Assembly (NCBI GenBank): GCA_965228575.1
Contig: CBDDHW010000006.1
Location: 5,652 to 69,651, forward strand
DNA length: 64,000 bases
Direction: 5' to 3'
DNA from: UBA11612 sp965228575
Lineage (GTDB): Bacteria > Pseudomonadota > Alphaproteobacteria > Rhodospirillales > Rhodospirillaceae
The position numbers were made by a program, and so were the translations under genes. The notes below the pieces were generated by a model. It was not told the DNA's origin, did no database searches, and saw nothing but the letters and a program-made list of their open reading frames with translations. Below are positions 44,505-54,377 of this stretch, in pieces. Numbering within the stretch: the first letter of the stretch is position 1; every line of letters starts with the position of its first letter.

Positions 44505-44828
44505 TCAAAACGGTAATTTGAAACCTGGAGGGAGCGGAAGACCGCCGGTGAGTTGGCTCATCTCAGATTGCATTTTTTCATCAACCTTGCTCTTAGCGTC
44601 ATTGACAGCTGCAACGATAAGATCCTCAAGCACCTCCGCTTCACTGGGCGAAATTAACTTTGGGTCGATCTTCATACGTTTAAGTTCATTTTTGCCGTTC
44701 AGCACAGCCTCGACCATACCGCCGCCAGACGTGCCAACAACTTCCATTTCACCAAGCTTTTCCTGCATCTCCGCCATACGGGATTGCATTTCCTGCGCTT
44801 GCTTCATGAGTTGCCCCAGATTTTTCAT
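44505..44828 (-). CDS. YbaB/EbfC nucleoid-associated protein
   Basis: A 107-residue protein starting MKNLGQLMKQAQEMQSRMAE, followed by the beta-strand and helix pattern of EbfC (VEAVLNGKNELKRMKIDPKL). EbfC dimers bind DNA as tweezers. ATG 44828 is preferred over an upstream TTG. It sits between dnaX and recR. Confidence 0.94.
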   Translation of the reverse strand: MKNLGQLMKQAQEMQSRMAEMQEKLGEMEVVGTSGGGMVEAVLNGKNELKRMKIDPKLISPSEAEVLEDLIVAAVNDAKSKVDEKMQSEMSQLTGGLPLPPGFKLPF

Positions 44829-44868
44829 GGGCCTCAAACTCCTACCATTGTCGATTATTGAAGTCGGA

Positions 44869-46635
44869 CTAGCTATCTTTCGCCGGGCGAACGGCTTCTA
44901 TAGTCGCGCCAGGAAATGCATCCAAAATTGATTTCACTAACGGATCGGACTCTGCGTGAGCGAGTTCTTGATCATGAAGTGGCGGCTCACCAGGCTCGTT
45001 TACCACACTGACCACCCAACGCCGCCCCGTCCAAGCGGTTAAAAACTTTCCGACTTGCCCGGCTAAATCTGATGGAGCTTCCCGCTCCGGATTAAATTCC
45101 AAAATTCCAGGTGCAAACCGAACCAACCGAATGCTGCGCTTTAGGTAAGTTGCGAGCTTTGCCTCACGGCGGTCAGCAAATAGAGTCACCACTTCGGTGA
45201 GCGATGTCGGTGCCGGCGGCGCATCCTCTGTCGAAGCTGGAGGCGGCGGATGCATCTCGACAGCATGAGCTGTGGATGGAGCTGCCCCTCCGTTGGTAGG
45301 AGGAGGCGAGGTGTTCGCTGTACTAGGGGTCGATGATCCTCTGGGCGGCGCAGAAGCGTGACTTACATTCGCGTCCGCGGGCAGCGTCTTTATCGCTTCG
45401 GCCGGCGTCGGTAAATCTGCCGCATAGGTCATTCTCACTACAACCATTTCGGCAGCCTGCATGGGCATCGGCGCCATACGAATCTCGCTTAGTCCCTTTA
45501 GCAACATCTGCCACGCGCGTGTCAAAACCGGCATCGAGAGAGATTGAGCGAGCTCGACCCCGCGGGTGCGCTCGGTCTCCGCGAGCGTCATGTCTTCCGC
45601 GCCAGCGGGAACAACTTTCAGACGGGTGAGCCAATGCACAAGCTCAAGGAGGTCCTGAACGATTACGACAGGACTCGCACCAGAGGCGTATTGGTCCGCA
45701 AGCAAATTAAGCGCGGTTTTGGTTTCACCGCTCATAAGAGCGGAAAACAGATCGAAAACGACCGCGCGGTCGGCGAGACCCAACATGTTCCGCACATCTA
45801 GCTCGGTGATACGTTGAGCCTCTCCACTTGCCTGCGAAATCGCTTGATCGAGAATGGATAAACCATCACGCGCGGATCCGTCTGCCGCTCGGGCGATCAG
45901 TGCAATCGCTTTTTCGTCAACGTCCGCGTTTTCTTTTTGAGCAATCTTGCTAAATAGGTCTTGAAGTTGCGCGGTTTCAATGCGCCGTAGATCAAAGCGC
46001 TGGCACCTGGAAAGAACCGTGACCGGAACTTTTCGAATTTCGGTGGTCGCGAAAATAAATTTTACGTGCTCTGGTGGCTCTTCCAGTGTTTTTAACAATG
46101 CGTTGAACGCCTTGTCCGACAACATATGAACTTCATCAATGATGTAAATTTTGTAGCGGGCCGATACGGGGCGATATCGCACACCGTCTAAAAGTTCACG
46201 AATATCATCGATACCCGTCCGGCTCGCGGCATCCATCTCGAGAACGTCAACGTGACGGTCGTCGGCAATAGCAGTGCAATTGACGCAAACGCCGCAGGGC
46301 TCAGGCGTCGGTTCGCCCTTTCCGTCTTCGCCAATACAATTCAGCGCGCGTGCAATCAGCCGCGCCGCCGTTGTTTTGCCAACGCCGCGCACACCGGTAA
46401 GCATATAACCGTGGGCAAGGCGACCAGACGAAATAGCGTTTGTGAGAGTGCGAACGAGGGCATCCTGCCCGATTAACGACGCGAACGTCGCGGGACGATA
46501 TTTGCGGGCAAGGACCTGATACGCGGGCCCATCGCGCGGACCCGCATCTTTGCCGTGCGACCGGGTTTCTAGATGGCGGTCGGGCACGGGGGGTTGGTCC
46601 ATGGTCAAAAAACTCGGCGAAAATCTTGGAGACAT
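44869..46635 (-). CDS. dnaX: DNA polymerase III subunits gamma/tau
   Basis: The 588-residue clamp-loader ATPase has Walker A GVRGVGKTTAARLI, a four-Cys zinc module (CGVCVNCTAIADD plus an upstream Cys), Walker B IIDEVHMLS, sensor FIFATTEIRKVP and SRCQRFDLRRI. A Pro/Ala/Ser-rich linker then precedes the tau C-terminus. ATG 46635 is used; ATG 46602 is an equally possible start. I saw no clear A-rich slippery site for programmed frameshifting, so gamma may not be made that way. Confidence 0.95.
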   Translation of the reverse strand: MSPRFSPSFLTMDQPPVPDRHLETRSHGKDAGPRDGPAYQVLARKYRPATFASLIGQDALVRTLTNAISSGRLAHGYMLTGVRGVGKTTAARLIARALNCIGEDGKGEPTPEPCGVCVNCTAIADDRHVDVLEMDAASRTGIDDIRELLDGVRYRPVSARYKIYIIDEVHMLSDKAFNALLKTLEEPPEHVKFIFATTEIRKVPVTVLSRCQRFDLRRIETAQLQDLFSKIAQKENADVDEKAIALIARAADGSARDGLSILDQAISQASGEAQRITELDVRNMLGLADRAVVFDLFSALMSGETKTALNLLADQYASGASPVVIVQDLLELVHWLTRLKVVPAGAEDMTLAETERTRGVELAQSLSMPVLTRAWQMLLKGLSEIRMAPMPMQAAEMVVVRMTYAADLPTPAEAIKTLPADANVSHASAPPRGSSTPSTANTSPPPTNGGAAPSTAHAVEMHPPPPASTEDAPPAPTSLTEVVTLFADRREAKLATYLKRSIRLVRFAPGILEFNPEREAPSDLAGQVGKFLTAWTGRRWVVSVVNEPGEPPLHDQELAHAESDPLVKSILDAFPGATIEAVRPAKDS

Positions 46636-46647
46636 TCGGATTTAGGG

Positions 46648-46747
46648 TGAGAGACTGAACAACGACCCGAACCGAAACTCGTTACGGCTGCTTCCTTCCG
46701 GACCTGACCGGGTTGGCGAGGAGTCCGTCCACTGCCAGCCTCTCGAG
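46648..46747 (-). ncRNA. ffs: Signal recognition particle RNA (4.5S, small type)
   Basis: The minus strand contains the universal SRP hairpin core GTCAGGTCCGGAAGGAAGCA (GGAA tetraloop with asymmetric loop), preceded by GGCTGGCAGTGGACGGACTC and followed by CAGCCGTAACGAG. The ends are set by outer pairing of CTCGAGAGGC-like and GTTCAGTCTCT-like arms and are approximate. It partners with Ffh for cotranslational targeting and sits just upstream of dnaX, as in many alphaproteobacteria. Confidence 0.93.
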
Positions 46748-46931
46748 GTGTACTATACCAGAACTAGACGCATGCCGCGCAAGCCTCAGACCCAAGAAAA
46801 TTTGGCCATAAATACACTGATTTACCTTGTTTTTACCGGTTGCACGTGTGGAGCTAAGGCGTCAAAACAAAGCCCAATTTACACGCTATCCGAGCGCCCC
46901 ATGACTTAGGGGCGTTTGGCCCTATATAAAG

Positions 46932-48542
46932 ATGCTCATGGCTCAAGATCTGAACAAATCCCAACGCCAAAAACCGCTGATCTTGTGCATCTTAGATGGG
47001 TGGGGTCACAGGTTGGAGATGGAAAACAACGCCATTGCAATGGCGGCTACTCCAACATGGGATCGATTGATCGCGTCATCTCCCAACACCCTTATCGAAA
47101 CCAGCGGTCTTGATGTCGGTCTGCCCGAAGGGCAGATGGGCAACTCGGAGGTCGGGCACATGAATATCGGTGCAGGCCGCATCATGATGCAGGACTTGCC
47201 GCGCATTGATGCGGCGATTGCGGACGGTAGTCTCGCCGCCAATACCGCCCTTAATAAGTTTATTGATCAGCTCAAAGCAAACGGTGGCACGTGCCATTTG
47301 CTTGGCCTTCTGTCCCCTGGGGGCGTGCACTCGCATCAAGATCAGATTTTGGCCTTAGCGCAGATTGTCAGCGGAGCGGGCGTACCTGTTCGCATCCATG
47401 CGCTTCTAGATGGCCGCGATACGCCTCCCACATCGGCATTAGAGTTTATGAAAAAATTCCTTTCCGGAATGCGCGAACTAAACAACGTTGAAATCGCAAC
47501 GGTTGGCGGCCGCTACTACGGAATGGATAGAGACAAGCGATGGGACCGAATCGAAAGGGCTTATCGCGCGATCGTTCATATCGATGGCAACCCATACGTG
47601 GACGCCCTTACCGCCATAAATGCGTCCTACGACAAAGAGATAACTGACGAATTTGTCGAACCTAGCGTCATCGGCGATTACAGCGGGATGAAGGACGGCG
47701 ATGGTGTGCTGATGGCAAATTTTCGGGCCGATCGAGCACGTCAGATTTTGTGCGCTCTATTGGATCCCAGGTTTGACGGGTTTGCGCGGGACAAAACGAT
47801 CTCCGTTGCCGCGGCGACGGGGCTTAGCGAATACTCCGCGGACCTCAATAAATTAATGACAGCAATGTTTCCGAGCGAAATAGCGGAAGGCACATTAGGC
47901 GCGAGCGTGAGCGCGGCAGGCCTCACGCAACTGCGGATCGCAGAAACGGAAAAATATGCCCACGTGACGTTTTTTCTAAACGGCGGGGCGGAACAGGAGT
48001 TTCCGGGAGAAACGCGCATCTTAGTGCCCAGCCCCAAGGTCGCGACATACGATCTCAAACCCGAAATGTCGGCGCTCGAAGTCACTGACAAAATCGTCGA
48101 AGTGATCGCGCGTGGTCAATTTGACCTTATTGTCGTGAACTATGCGAATGGCGATATGGTGGGTCACACAGGCGTTCTACCGGCAGCAATCAAAGCGGCC
48201 GAGACCATTGACGCATGCCTCGAGCGCCTTGAAAAGGCGCTGAAGGGTGTCGGCGGCGTCATGATGGTAACGGCGGATCATGGAAACCTCGAACTGATGC
48301 GCGATCCTCAATCTGGCGATCCGCACACCCAACACACAGTTGGTGAAGTGCCTTTGGTGTTGGTCAATGCTTCTGAGGAAATCGAAAGTATGGAGAGCGG
48401 ACGCCTTTCCGATTTAGCCCCTACAGCCCTCGACCTTTTGAACCTTCCCAAACCAAAAGAAATGACGGGTCGTTCGTTGCTACGCCGTACAGCGGACTCT
48501 GTCTCAGTTCCAAGCCGCGTTGCTGGTCGTGCCGTTAGTTAA
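46932..48542 (+). CDS. gpmI: 2,3-bisphosphoglycerate-independent phosphoglycerate mutase
   Basis: The manganese-dependent glycolytic mutase (536 residues) has the metal site LILCILDGWGHR at 16-27, the phosphoserine nucleophile Ser72 in GQMGNSEVGHMNIGAG, DGRDTPPTSALEF, ANFRADRARQI and the C-terminal metal ligands MMVTADHGNLE. It leads the gpmI-envC-ctpA run. Its 3' end overlaps the start region of the envC-like gene by about 20 nt. Confidence 0.96.
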   Translation: MLMAQDLNKSQRQKPLILCILDGWGHRLEMENNAIAMAATPTWDRLIASSPNTLIETSGLDVGLPEGQMGNSEVGHMNIGAGRIMMQDLPRIDAAIADGSLAANTALNKFIDQLKANGGTCHLLGLLSPGGVHSHQDQILALAQIVSGAGVPVRIHALLDGRDTPPTSALEFMKKFLSGMRELNNVEIATVGGRYYGMDRDKRWDRIERAYRAIVHIDGNPYVDALTAINASYDKEITDEFVEPSVIGDYSGMKDGDGVLMANFRADRARQILCALLDPRFDGFARDKTISVAAATGLSEYSADLNKLMTAMFPSEIAEGTLGASVSAAGLTQLRIAETEKYAHVTFFLNGGAEQEFPGETRILVPSPKVATYDLKPEMSALEVTDKIVEVIARGQFDLIVVNYANGDMVGHTGVLPAAIKAAETIDACLERLEKALKGVGGVMMVTADHGNLELMRDPQSGDPHTQHTVGEVPLVLVNASEEIESMESGRLSDLAPTALDLLNLPKPKEMTGRSLLRRTADSVSVPSRVAGRAVS

Positions 48543-49932
48543 ATGCCGTAGCGTGGCTTTGGTCGCGTTTGCGATAACTTTTCTCATTGGGTTCGAGTTT
48601 CCGGGCGCCGCACAAGATGCTGTGCTTACCGGCGAGCAACTACGTGCGCTTGAAAAAAATTTGGAGGAAAGTCAGGCGGAGCAAAAATCCGTTACCTCCC
48701 AGGCGAACCAGGTCCAGCGAGATCTCGAAGTCATTCGCAAAGACATGATCGCAACCGCCAAGGATATCCAGGACCAAGAACACTCCCTGACTGTTCTGGA
48801 AAGCAGAATTGCTGATCTTGAAGCTGATGCGAGGACACTCACGGAAACGCTAGGACGGCGCGATGAACAAATGGGTCAAGTTCTATTGGCTCTCGAGCGT
48901 CTCGCTCTTCGCCCGCAAGATGCGTTGACGCTTCACCCTTTTAATCCTGACGACGCCGTTCGTAGTGCCATCTTATTGCGCGCGGCCGTTCCTCATATCA
49001 AAAATTCAGCTCAGGACCTTCAGACGGAACTCTCAGACCTTTATCAAGTCCGCCGCAATATTACGGACCAAAAGGAACGGGCAGCGGCGGAGGGGGCAGA
49101 ACTTCTGGCTAAGCGGCAACGATTGGAAACGCTGGCATCCGAAAAAGAGACCCAGCAAGCTGCATTAACCTCCCGTCGCTCGATCTTGGATCAACGGGTC
49201 ACGGAGATGGCCCGTGAAGCCCAAGATCTTCGCGAACTGTTTGAAAAACTTGCTGAGGAAAAGCGGCGGCGGGACGCGGAAGAACGTGCGCGCCAGGAAA
49301 AAGAGCGTAAACTTGCCGCCGAGCGTGAAGCGGCACAAAAACGCGCACAGCGTTTACCCAATCAGGAGCGTATTGTTTTGAAACCGCCGCCTGGCATGAG
49401 ACCTTCACAAGGGGAAAACGGCGAAAAAGACATCGCCGCCCTTCCGCCTGATGCGGACTCCAGTGCGGAAATAGCCGCCCGCCAAGCCCGACTACGTGAA
49501 CAAATTGTCACCCGATCCTTTGCCAAGGCACGGGGAACCATGCCATTTCCGGTCGCCGGAAATTTAACCGGATCATATGGGGCAGCCGCAACATCCGCGG
49601 AATCCGGGAGCCTGCGCGCTCGTGGAATTACAATTGAAGGGCGCTCCGGTGCCCAAGTGGTCGCCCCATTTGACGGTATTGTGGCGTTCGCCGGACCTTT
49701 TAGAGGGTATGGGCGCCTATTGATCATCGAACATAGCGAGGGATATCATACGCTTCTCGCTGGACTCGGGCGCATTGACAGTCGTGTCGGGCAGCTGGTT
49801 CTGGCCGGTGAACCTGTTGGCGTCATGGAAAATTCCGAGGCAACGTCGCTTTACGTTGAATTGCGCCGAGATGGCCAGCCGATTAACCCCCTGCCCTGGC
49901 TTGCAAGCCGGTCGGAAAAAAGCAGCGGATAA
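48520..49932 (+). CDS. EnvC-like murein hydrolase activator
   Basis: About 470 residues: an N-terminal signal sequence (VALVAFAITFLIGFEFPGAA), a long coiled coil (about 35-280) and a C-terminal LytM/M23 domain (TIEGRSGAQVVAPFDGIVAF, then GRLLIIEHSEGYHTLLAGLG). The LytM zinc ligands are missing: the first His region reads ARGITIEG and the final HxH reads LYVELRR. It therefore probably activates amidases at the septum rather than cutting murein itself. The start may be TTG 48520 or GTG 48529, overlapping gpmI. It overlaps ctpA by one base (TAATG). Confidence 0.88.
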   Translation: MLVVPLVKCRSVALVAFAITFLIGFEFPGAAQDAVLTGEQLRALEKNLEESQAEQKSVTSQANQVQRDLEVIRKDMIATAKDIQDQEHSLTVLESRIADLEADARTLTETLGRRDEQMGQVLLALERLALRPQDALTLHPFNPDDAVRSAILLRAAVPHIKNSAQDLQTELSDLYQVRRNITDQKERAAAEGAELLAKRQRLETLASEKETQQAALTSRRSILDQRVTEMAREAQDLRELFEKLAEEKRRRDAEERARQEKERKLAAEREAAQKRAQRLPNQERIVLKPPPGMRPSQGENGEKDIAALPPDADSSAEIAARQARLREQIVTRSFAKARGTMPFPVAGNLTGSYGAAATSAESGSLRARGITIEGRSGAQVVAPFDGIVAFAGPFRGYGRLLIIEHSEGYHTLLAGLGRIDSRVGQLVLAGEPVGVMENSEATSLYVELRRDGQPINPLPWLASRSEKSSG

Positions 49933-51326
49933 TGCGCGTCTTGAAACTTCTTGAAAACGGTGTCGTCAACATGCACTCGAAACCCACATCTGTTCTTGCA
50001 GCTCTAGCCCTTTGCACCGCAGTTGCTTTTTCACCCATCGCAAATCCGGTGCGAGCAGCGGAGAGCGGCGAATTCTCGGGCGATACTTATAAATACCTCG
50101 AACTTTTCGGTGATGTCTTCGAACGCGTCCGCAAAGATTATGTCGAAGATGTTTCGGACCAAGAGCTCCTTGAGAGCGCCATTAACGGAATGCTGACGGC
50201 ACTCGATCCGCATTCGGGGTATATGGCCGCCGAAATGTTCGAGGATATGCAAGAAAATACACGCGGAGAATTTGGAGGTCTTGGCATAGAAGTCACAATG
50301 GAAGCCGGCGTTGTTAAAGTGGTCTCGCCGATTGACGACACCCCGGCCGCACGCGCGGGCATTCAATCTGGAGATTACATCATTGCGATCGACGGCGAGC
50401 CGGCGATCGGCCTTGTGCTTAGCGAGGCCGTGGACAAAATGCGCGGACCGGTCAACACACCGATTACCGTGACCATTCGGCGCGCCGGTGTCGAAGCCTT
50501 CGACGTCGAACTGATTCGCGCGGTTATCACCGTACAATCCGTTCGCTCTCGCGTAGAAGGCAACGATGATGTCGGCTATATCCGGATCAATACATTTACC
50601 GAACAAACGCAGCGCGGTCTCGAGAAGGCGATAGAAGAACTGCAGGAGGAAATGGGCGACAACCTAAAGGGCTATGTCCTCGATATGCGGAACAATCCGG
50701 GCGGGCTACTGGATCAGGCTGTCTCGGTTGTCGATAGCTTTCTTGATCGCGGCGAAATCGTTTCAACACGTACGCGGCATTCAGAACAGACGCAGCGCTA
50801 CAACGCACGGCCCGGCGACTTGGCCGAAGGCAAACCCATCGTCGTGCTCATCAACGCTGGATCCGCATCGGCATCGGAGATTGTCGCCGGCGCGCTGCAA
50901 GATCATGGACGCGCCATTGTCTTGGGAACCAAAAGCTTCGGTAAAGGATCGGTGCAAACCATTATTCCGCTGGCTCGGGGCGAAAGTGCGATGCGGTTGA
51001 CGACGGCGCGCTATTACACGCCGTCTGGAAAATCCATCCAGGCGACGGGCATCACACCGGACATCGAGGTTCAGCCGGCAACTGTTCAAGCGTTGGAGAT
51101 ACCGAGATTCCAACGTAGCGAGGCGGGCTTGCCCGGGGCGCTCCGCAACGATACCTCGCCTGACGACGGCCCCGCGGATGGTGATTCCGAGGGCACAGCG
51201 CCCGATGTGGACCCGACTGCTGCCGCCGATGAGAATGCGGAAGCGCCACCGGAGGATTACCAATTGCGGCGGGCAGTTGATCTGCTCCAAGGCATAGCCC
51301 TCTATCAGCGCGCCAGCGTGGAATAG
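49932..51326 (+). CDS. ctpA: C-terminal processing peptidase (S41)
   Basis: The 464-residue periplasmic protease has a signal peptide (about 15-42), a PDZ domain (GGLGIEVTMEAGVVKVVSPI onward, about 116-200) and an S41 catalytic domain with Ser313 in NAGSASASEIVAG and Lys338 in GTKSFGKGSVQT. An acidic low-complexity stretch (about 400-440) precedes the C-terminus. The EnvC-like neighbour suggests a role in cell-wall remodelling. Translation is coupled to envC by TAATG. Confidence 0.94.
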   Translation: MRVLKLLENGVVNMHSKPTSVLAALALCTAVAFSPIANPVRAAESGEFSGDTYKYLELFGDVFERVRKDYVEDVSDQELLESAINGMLTALDPHSGYMAAEMFEDMQENTRGEFGGLGIEVTMEAGVVKVVSPIDDTPAARAGIQSGDYIIAIDGEPAIGLVLSEAVDKMRGPVNTPITVTIRRAGVEAFDVELIRAVITVQSVRSRVEGNDDVGYIRINTFTEQTQRGLEKAIEELQEEMGDNLKGYVLDMRNNPGGLLDQAVSVVDSFLDRGEIVSTRTRHSEQTQRYNARPGDLAEGKPIVVLINAGSASASEIVAGALQDHGRAIVLGTKSFGKGSVQTIIPLARGESAMRLTTARYYTPSGKSIQATGITPDIEVQPATVQALEIPRFQRSEAGLPGALRNDTSPDDGPADGDSEGTAPDVDPTAAADENAEAPPEDYQLRRAVDLLQGIALYQRASVE

Positions 51327-51514
51327 TCGGTCAGAACACTCGAATAGCCGCTAAAAACGGCCATTTTAAGCGACTATTAACGTCGCCCCTGTACTCGAGA
51401 CACGGGGTATGCCGCCCGCACGGCCACATGTGCACTTGTGCTGGAAGATTCAAACACCAAGTGAGACCGTGTGCGTGGTATATTTGACGCAATAGATTAC
51501 GCCTGGAGGGTGCG

Positions 51515-52975
51515 ATGGGGATTTTGCCCGACGCTCTGATGAACCGGTTTCGCAAAGAAAAAGTCCAAGACCCCTTCGGAGGAGACGACGACGATCTTGG
51601 CGGGGAGTCCGGTTTCGCACTCAGCGGTCCTCAGATCGCTCTTGGCGTCAGCACGCTTTTATTTGTTCTACTGATTGGCGGAGTAGCTGCGGTCATCGTC
51701 ACCGGCGAAGCGCCCGAGACACAACCAGCAATGATGGGCTCATTAGCCGATCTCGAGATTGTCGAAGAGGAACCGGCCGCAGCGGGCGATACACCGCAAA
51801 CCAATGCCGTCACGGCCACGGACCGTTCGGCTGCCCGCCGTCCTTGGTTAAATCCCACATCGCCCAGCGCAGACGATCAATCCGCTGAAACTACAACGGG
51901 CGCACCTGACGGCACGGCGCCTCCTCGTGAAACACAGACAGCTGGCAGGCCCGCGTCACCGTCACAGTCCGGCGGCGAGACGTCTTCGGACATTGCCGCC
52001 AGCAATACGACAGATACAAACGAAAGCAGCAACTTGGCCAGACTCGTCGCCGAAGACATAACCGAGGACGACGATGACAACGCCGCACAAGAAGAAGCAC
52101 AAAATCAACCATCCCTCGCCGATGCAGGGCCCGCCCCCGGTGCTCCCGGCCTTTTCGATGTTGCAAGCAGCGAAGCCGATGCGGGTACGGCCGGTGGACG
52201 TCCGCGATTGGTTGAGCCGGAGCTACCGCCCATAGACCGCCAGGCGGTATCGGCCCCGCCGCCTCGTTATGCCAATCTCGCCAACGTGCAGAGCGATGCC
52301 AGCGCCGCCAGCGCACCGCAATCCGCGGCGAAGATCGCTGTTGTTGTCGAAGGTCTTGGCCTAAATGCCACCGCGACCGAAGCGGCTATTCGCAAGTTGC
52401 CATCTTCTGTAACGCTGGCGTTCAGCCCCTACGCACGTGATCTCAAAAAGTGGATGGACATGGCCAAGGAAAACGGCCACGAGGTCCTTATCGAAGTGCC
52501 AATGGAGAGCAAACAATTTCCGGCACAAGACCCTGGTCCTCTTGGGCTTCTCACAGGCTTGGATGAGGAAGAGAGGACCGAGCGCCTTGATAAAATACTC
52601 AAGGATGCCGAGGGCGCTGTGGGTATTCTCGATACGATGGGCAGCCAATACCGGGAATCCGACCAACACATCAGCGCTGTTTTTGCGAAGTTGAGCGAAG
52701 AAAATTTGTACTACGTACAGGGCCGCCCTGGTATTCGCGTGGGCGAAACCACTGTGCCCACAGCTATTGCCGACGTCCTTATCGACGAGCGTCCTTTTCG
52801 GGCGGCAATTGACGCACGCCTCGACTACCTGGAACGCCTCGCCAGATATCAGGGAAGCGCGGTTGCTGCGGTTGGCGCCAAGCCCGTGAGCTTCGAGCGT
52901 CTTGTCTTATGGATGGAGCAGATCGCCGATAGTGACGTCGCCCTGTCACCCGTCTCCCAAGTTCTTATTCGATAA
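51515..52975 (+). CDS. Divergent polysaccharide deacetylase family protein (YibQ-like)
   Basis: A 486-residue protein with one N-terminal transmembrane helix (about 45-68), a long acidic Ala/Ser/Thr/Pro low-complexity linker (about 75-265) and a C-terminal divergent polysaccharide deacetylase domain (KIAVVVEGLGLNATATEAAI to the end, with EVLIEVPMESKQFPAQDPGP and GILDTMGSQY). The usual Gly-Leu-Gly is preserved. The family lacks a proven substrate; a peptidoglycan link is inferred from position between ctpA and rppH. Confidence 0.88.
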   Translation: MGILPDALMNRFRKEKVQDPFGGDDDDLGGESGFALSGPQIALGVSTLLFVLLIGGVAAVIVTGEAPETQPAMMGSLADLEIVEEEPAAAGDTPQTNAVTATDRSAARRPWLNPTSPSADDQSAETTTGAPDGTAPPRETQTAGRPASPSQSGGETSSDIAASNTTDTNESSNLARLVAEDITEDDDDNAAQEEAQNQPSLADAGPAPGAPGLFDVASSEADAGTAGGRPRLVEPELPPIDRQAVSAPPPRYANLANVQSDASAASAPQSAAKIAVVVEGLGLNATATEAAIRKLPSSVTLAFSPYARDLKKWMDMAKENGHEVLIEVPMESKQFPAQDPGPLGLLTGLDEEERTERLDKILKDAEGAVGILDTMGSQYRESDQHISAVFAKLSEENLYYVQGRPGIRVGETTVPTAIADVLIDERPFRAAIDARLDYLERLARYQGSAVAAVGAKPVSFERLVLWMEQIADSDVALSPVSQVLIR

Positions 52976-52980
52976 ACTGC

Positions 52981-53532
52981 ATGGTTGCTCGTGCGAGACC
53001 AAGCGGCGCAAAACCGTATCGCCGAGGCGTGGGTATTGCCCTGATCAATGCACGCGGACACGTTTTTGTCGCCCAGAGAATTGATACCAAAGAACCCGCG
53101 TGGCAAATGCCTCAAGGCGGACTAGACGCAGGAGAGTCGCCGCGCGAAGCCGCTTTGCGTGAGCTTCATGAAGAAATAGGTACCGACAAGGCGCGAATCA
53201 TAGCCACCACACGTAAGTGGCTGCGCTATGACCTGCCCGAAGATTTGCAAAGCAAAGTTTGGAAGGGGCGATATCGCGGACAGGAACAAAAATGGTTCTT
53301 AATGGAATTCACGGGAACGGACGCCGACATCAACATCGAAACAGAACACCCCGAGTTTTCCAGTTGGAAGTGGATTCCCTTTTCGCACTTACCGCGGGTC
53401 ATTGTCGGATTTAAGAAAGAAATATATTTCCAGGTGACCGAGGCATTTGCCGCCAAAGTCGAGACATTTAAAAACGGGCGCGCCCGACCTAAACAGGCTC
53501 CCGCGCCATCAAAACGACGAAAGCACCGTTAG
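52981..53532 (+). CDS. rppH: RNA pyrophosphohydrolase
   Basis: RppH converts 5'-triphosphate mRNA ends to monophosphate and triggers decay. The 183-residue Nudix protein begins with YRRGVGIALINARGHVFVAQ. Its Nudix box GGLDAGESPREAALRELHEE (ending IG) spans about 46-66, and KWFLMEFTG and SWKWIPFSHLP follow. It lies 5 nt after the deacetylase-like gene. A basic tail ends RKHR. Confidence 0.94.
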   Translation: MVARARPSGAKPYRRGVGIALINARGHVFVAQRIDTKEPAWQMPQGGLDAGESPREAALRELHEEIGTDKARIIATTRKWLRYDLPEDLQSKVWKGRYRGQEQKWFLMEFTGTDADINIETEHPEFSSWKWIPFSHLPRVIVGFKKEIYFQVTEAFAAKVETFKNGRARPKQAPAPSKRRKHR

Positions 53533-54377
53533 GAGCCTGCCAGGATCGGTCTAAACTTCCGACCGCGAAACCAAATCACGCTCCAAAGTACTTTTGAGAG
53601 GAACTTCGCCGCCAAACCATTGGGCTCTAACCCTGCCGCCTGTGCGAACATATAACCGGCGCGACGCACATGGCGCGGCTGGAAAAATCCAAAACTACGC
53701 TCAGCATACGCCTTGTTGGACTCGCTGCGATTGTAAGGTCCTGTAACGGCATTTGCCGCATGATACGCGGACGCGATCTCATCATCGTCGGCTTCACGAA
53801 AGCGCGTAAAGGAAACTTTTAAGCGATCCCAGCGCGCACGCAGTGCGTTTTGATCGTGATGACTTTCGATATAGCGCTCCATATGCACTAAAAATAACCG
53901 ATAGTGCCGAAACTCGTCGGCAGCGATGTTCTTGCATATTTGTCTCAAGACGGGCTCGTCGGTCGCATCGCGGATCGCCGAGTAAAATGAACTTGTTCCC
54001 GTTTCCACGACACACCGAGCGCAAAGCTCGCCTGCGCGGGACCCGCGCACAGATTCCGTCGCCTCGAGAGGAATGCGGTACATTTCTAGAAATTTGGCAA
54101 ACGCACCATCAAAATCAAATGCGGGGTCCGCGAGCATAGCCCACCGGCCCAAGGCCATGCCATGTTGCTCTTCTTCCACCGCCCATTTTTGTGCGACCGT
54201 GCAAAACTCGGCATCATCCTTAAAGACATTGCACAGATATTGGCCATAGTCCGCGCCATTGCGCTCAACCATGGCGGCCGTCTTGATAACCTGGAGGAGA
54301 TCATCCGATACCTTCGACGGGTCAAACGCGGACCAGTCAATATCGTCGAGTGTCCACTGTCGGGAGGGATGGGTCAT
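53529..54377 (-). CDS. Ferritin-like di-iron domain protein
   Basis: A 282-residue protein with a four-helix ferritin-like core. The probable iron ligands are Glu38 (AMVERNGADY), Glu69-x-x-His72 (EEEQH), Glu125 (VVETGTSS) and Glu155-x-x-His158 (DEFRHYRLF). This arrangement suggests a di-iron site as in rubrerythrin-like or tRNA-hydroxylase-like proteins, but the substrate is unknown. ATG 54377 is preferred over an upstream TTG. The stop interleaves with rppH. merR lies upstream on the same strand, 165 bp away. Confidence 0.8.
   Translation of the reverse strand: MTHPSRQWTLDDIDWSAFDPSKVSDDLLQVIKTAAMVERNGADYGQYLCNVFKDDAEFCTVAQKWAVEEEQHGMALGRWAMLADPAFDFDGAFAKFLEMYRIPLEATESVRGSRAGELCARCVVETGTSSFYSAIRDATDEPVLRQICKNIAADEFRHYRLFLVHMERYIESHHDQNALRARWDRLKVSFTRFREADDDEIASAYHAANAVTGPYNRSESNKAYAERSFGFFQPRHVRRAGYMFAQAAGLEPNGLAAKFLSKVLWSVIWFRGRKFRPILAGS

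Noticed and set aside
50031..51290. Long minus-strand open frames (191 and 169 codons) inside ctpA
   Set aside because: They mirror the codon bias of the well-supported ctpA gene and lack family features.
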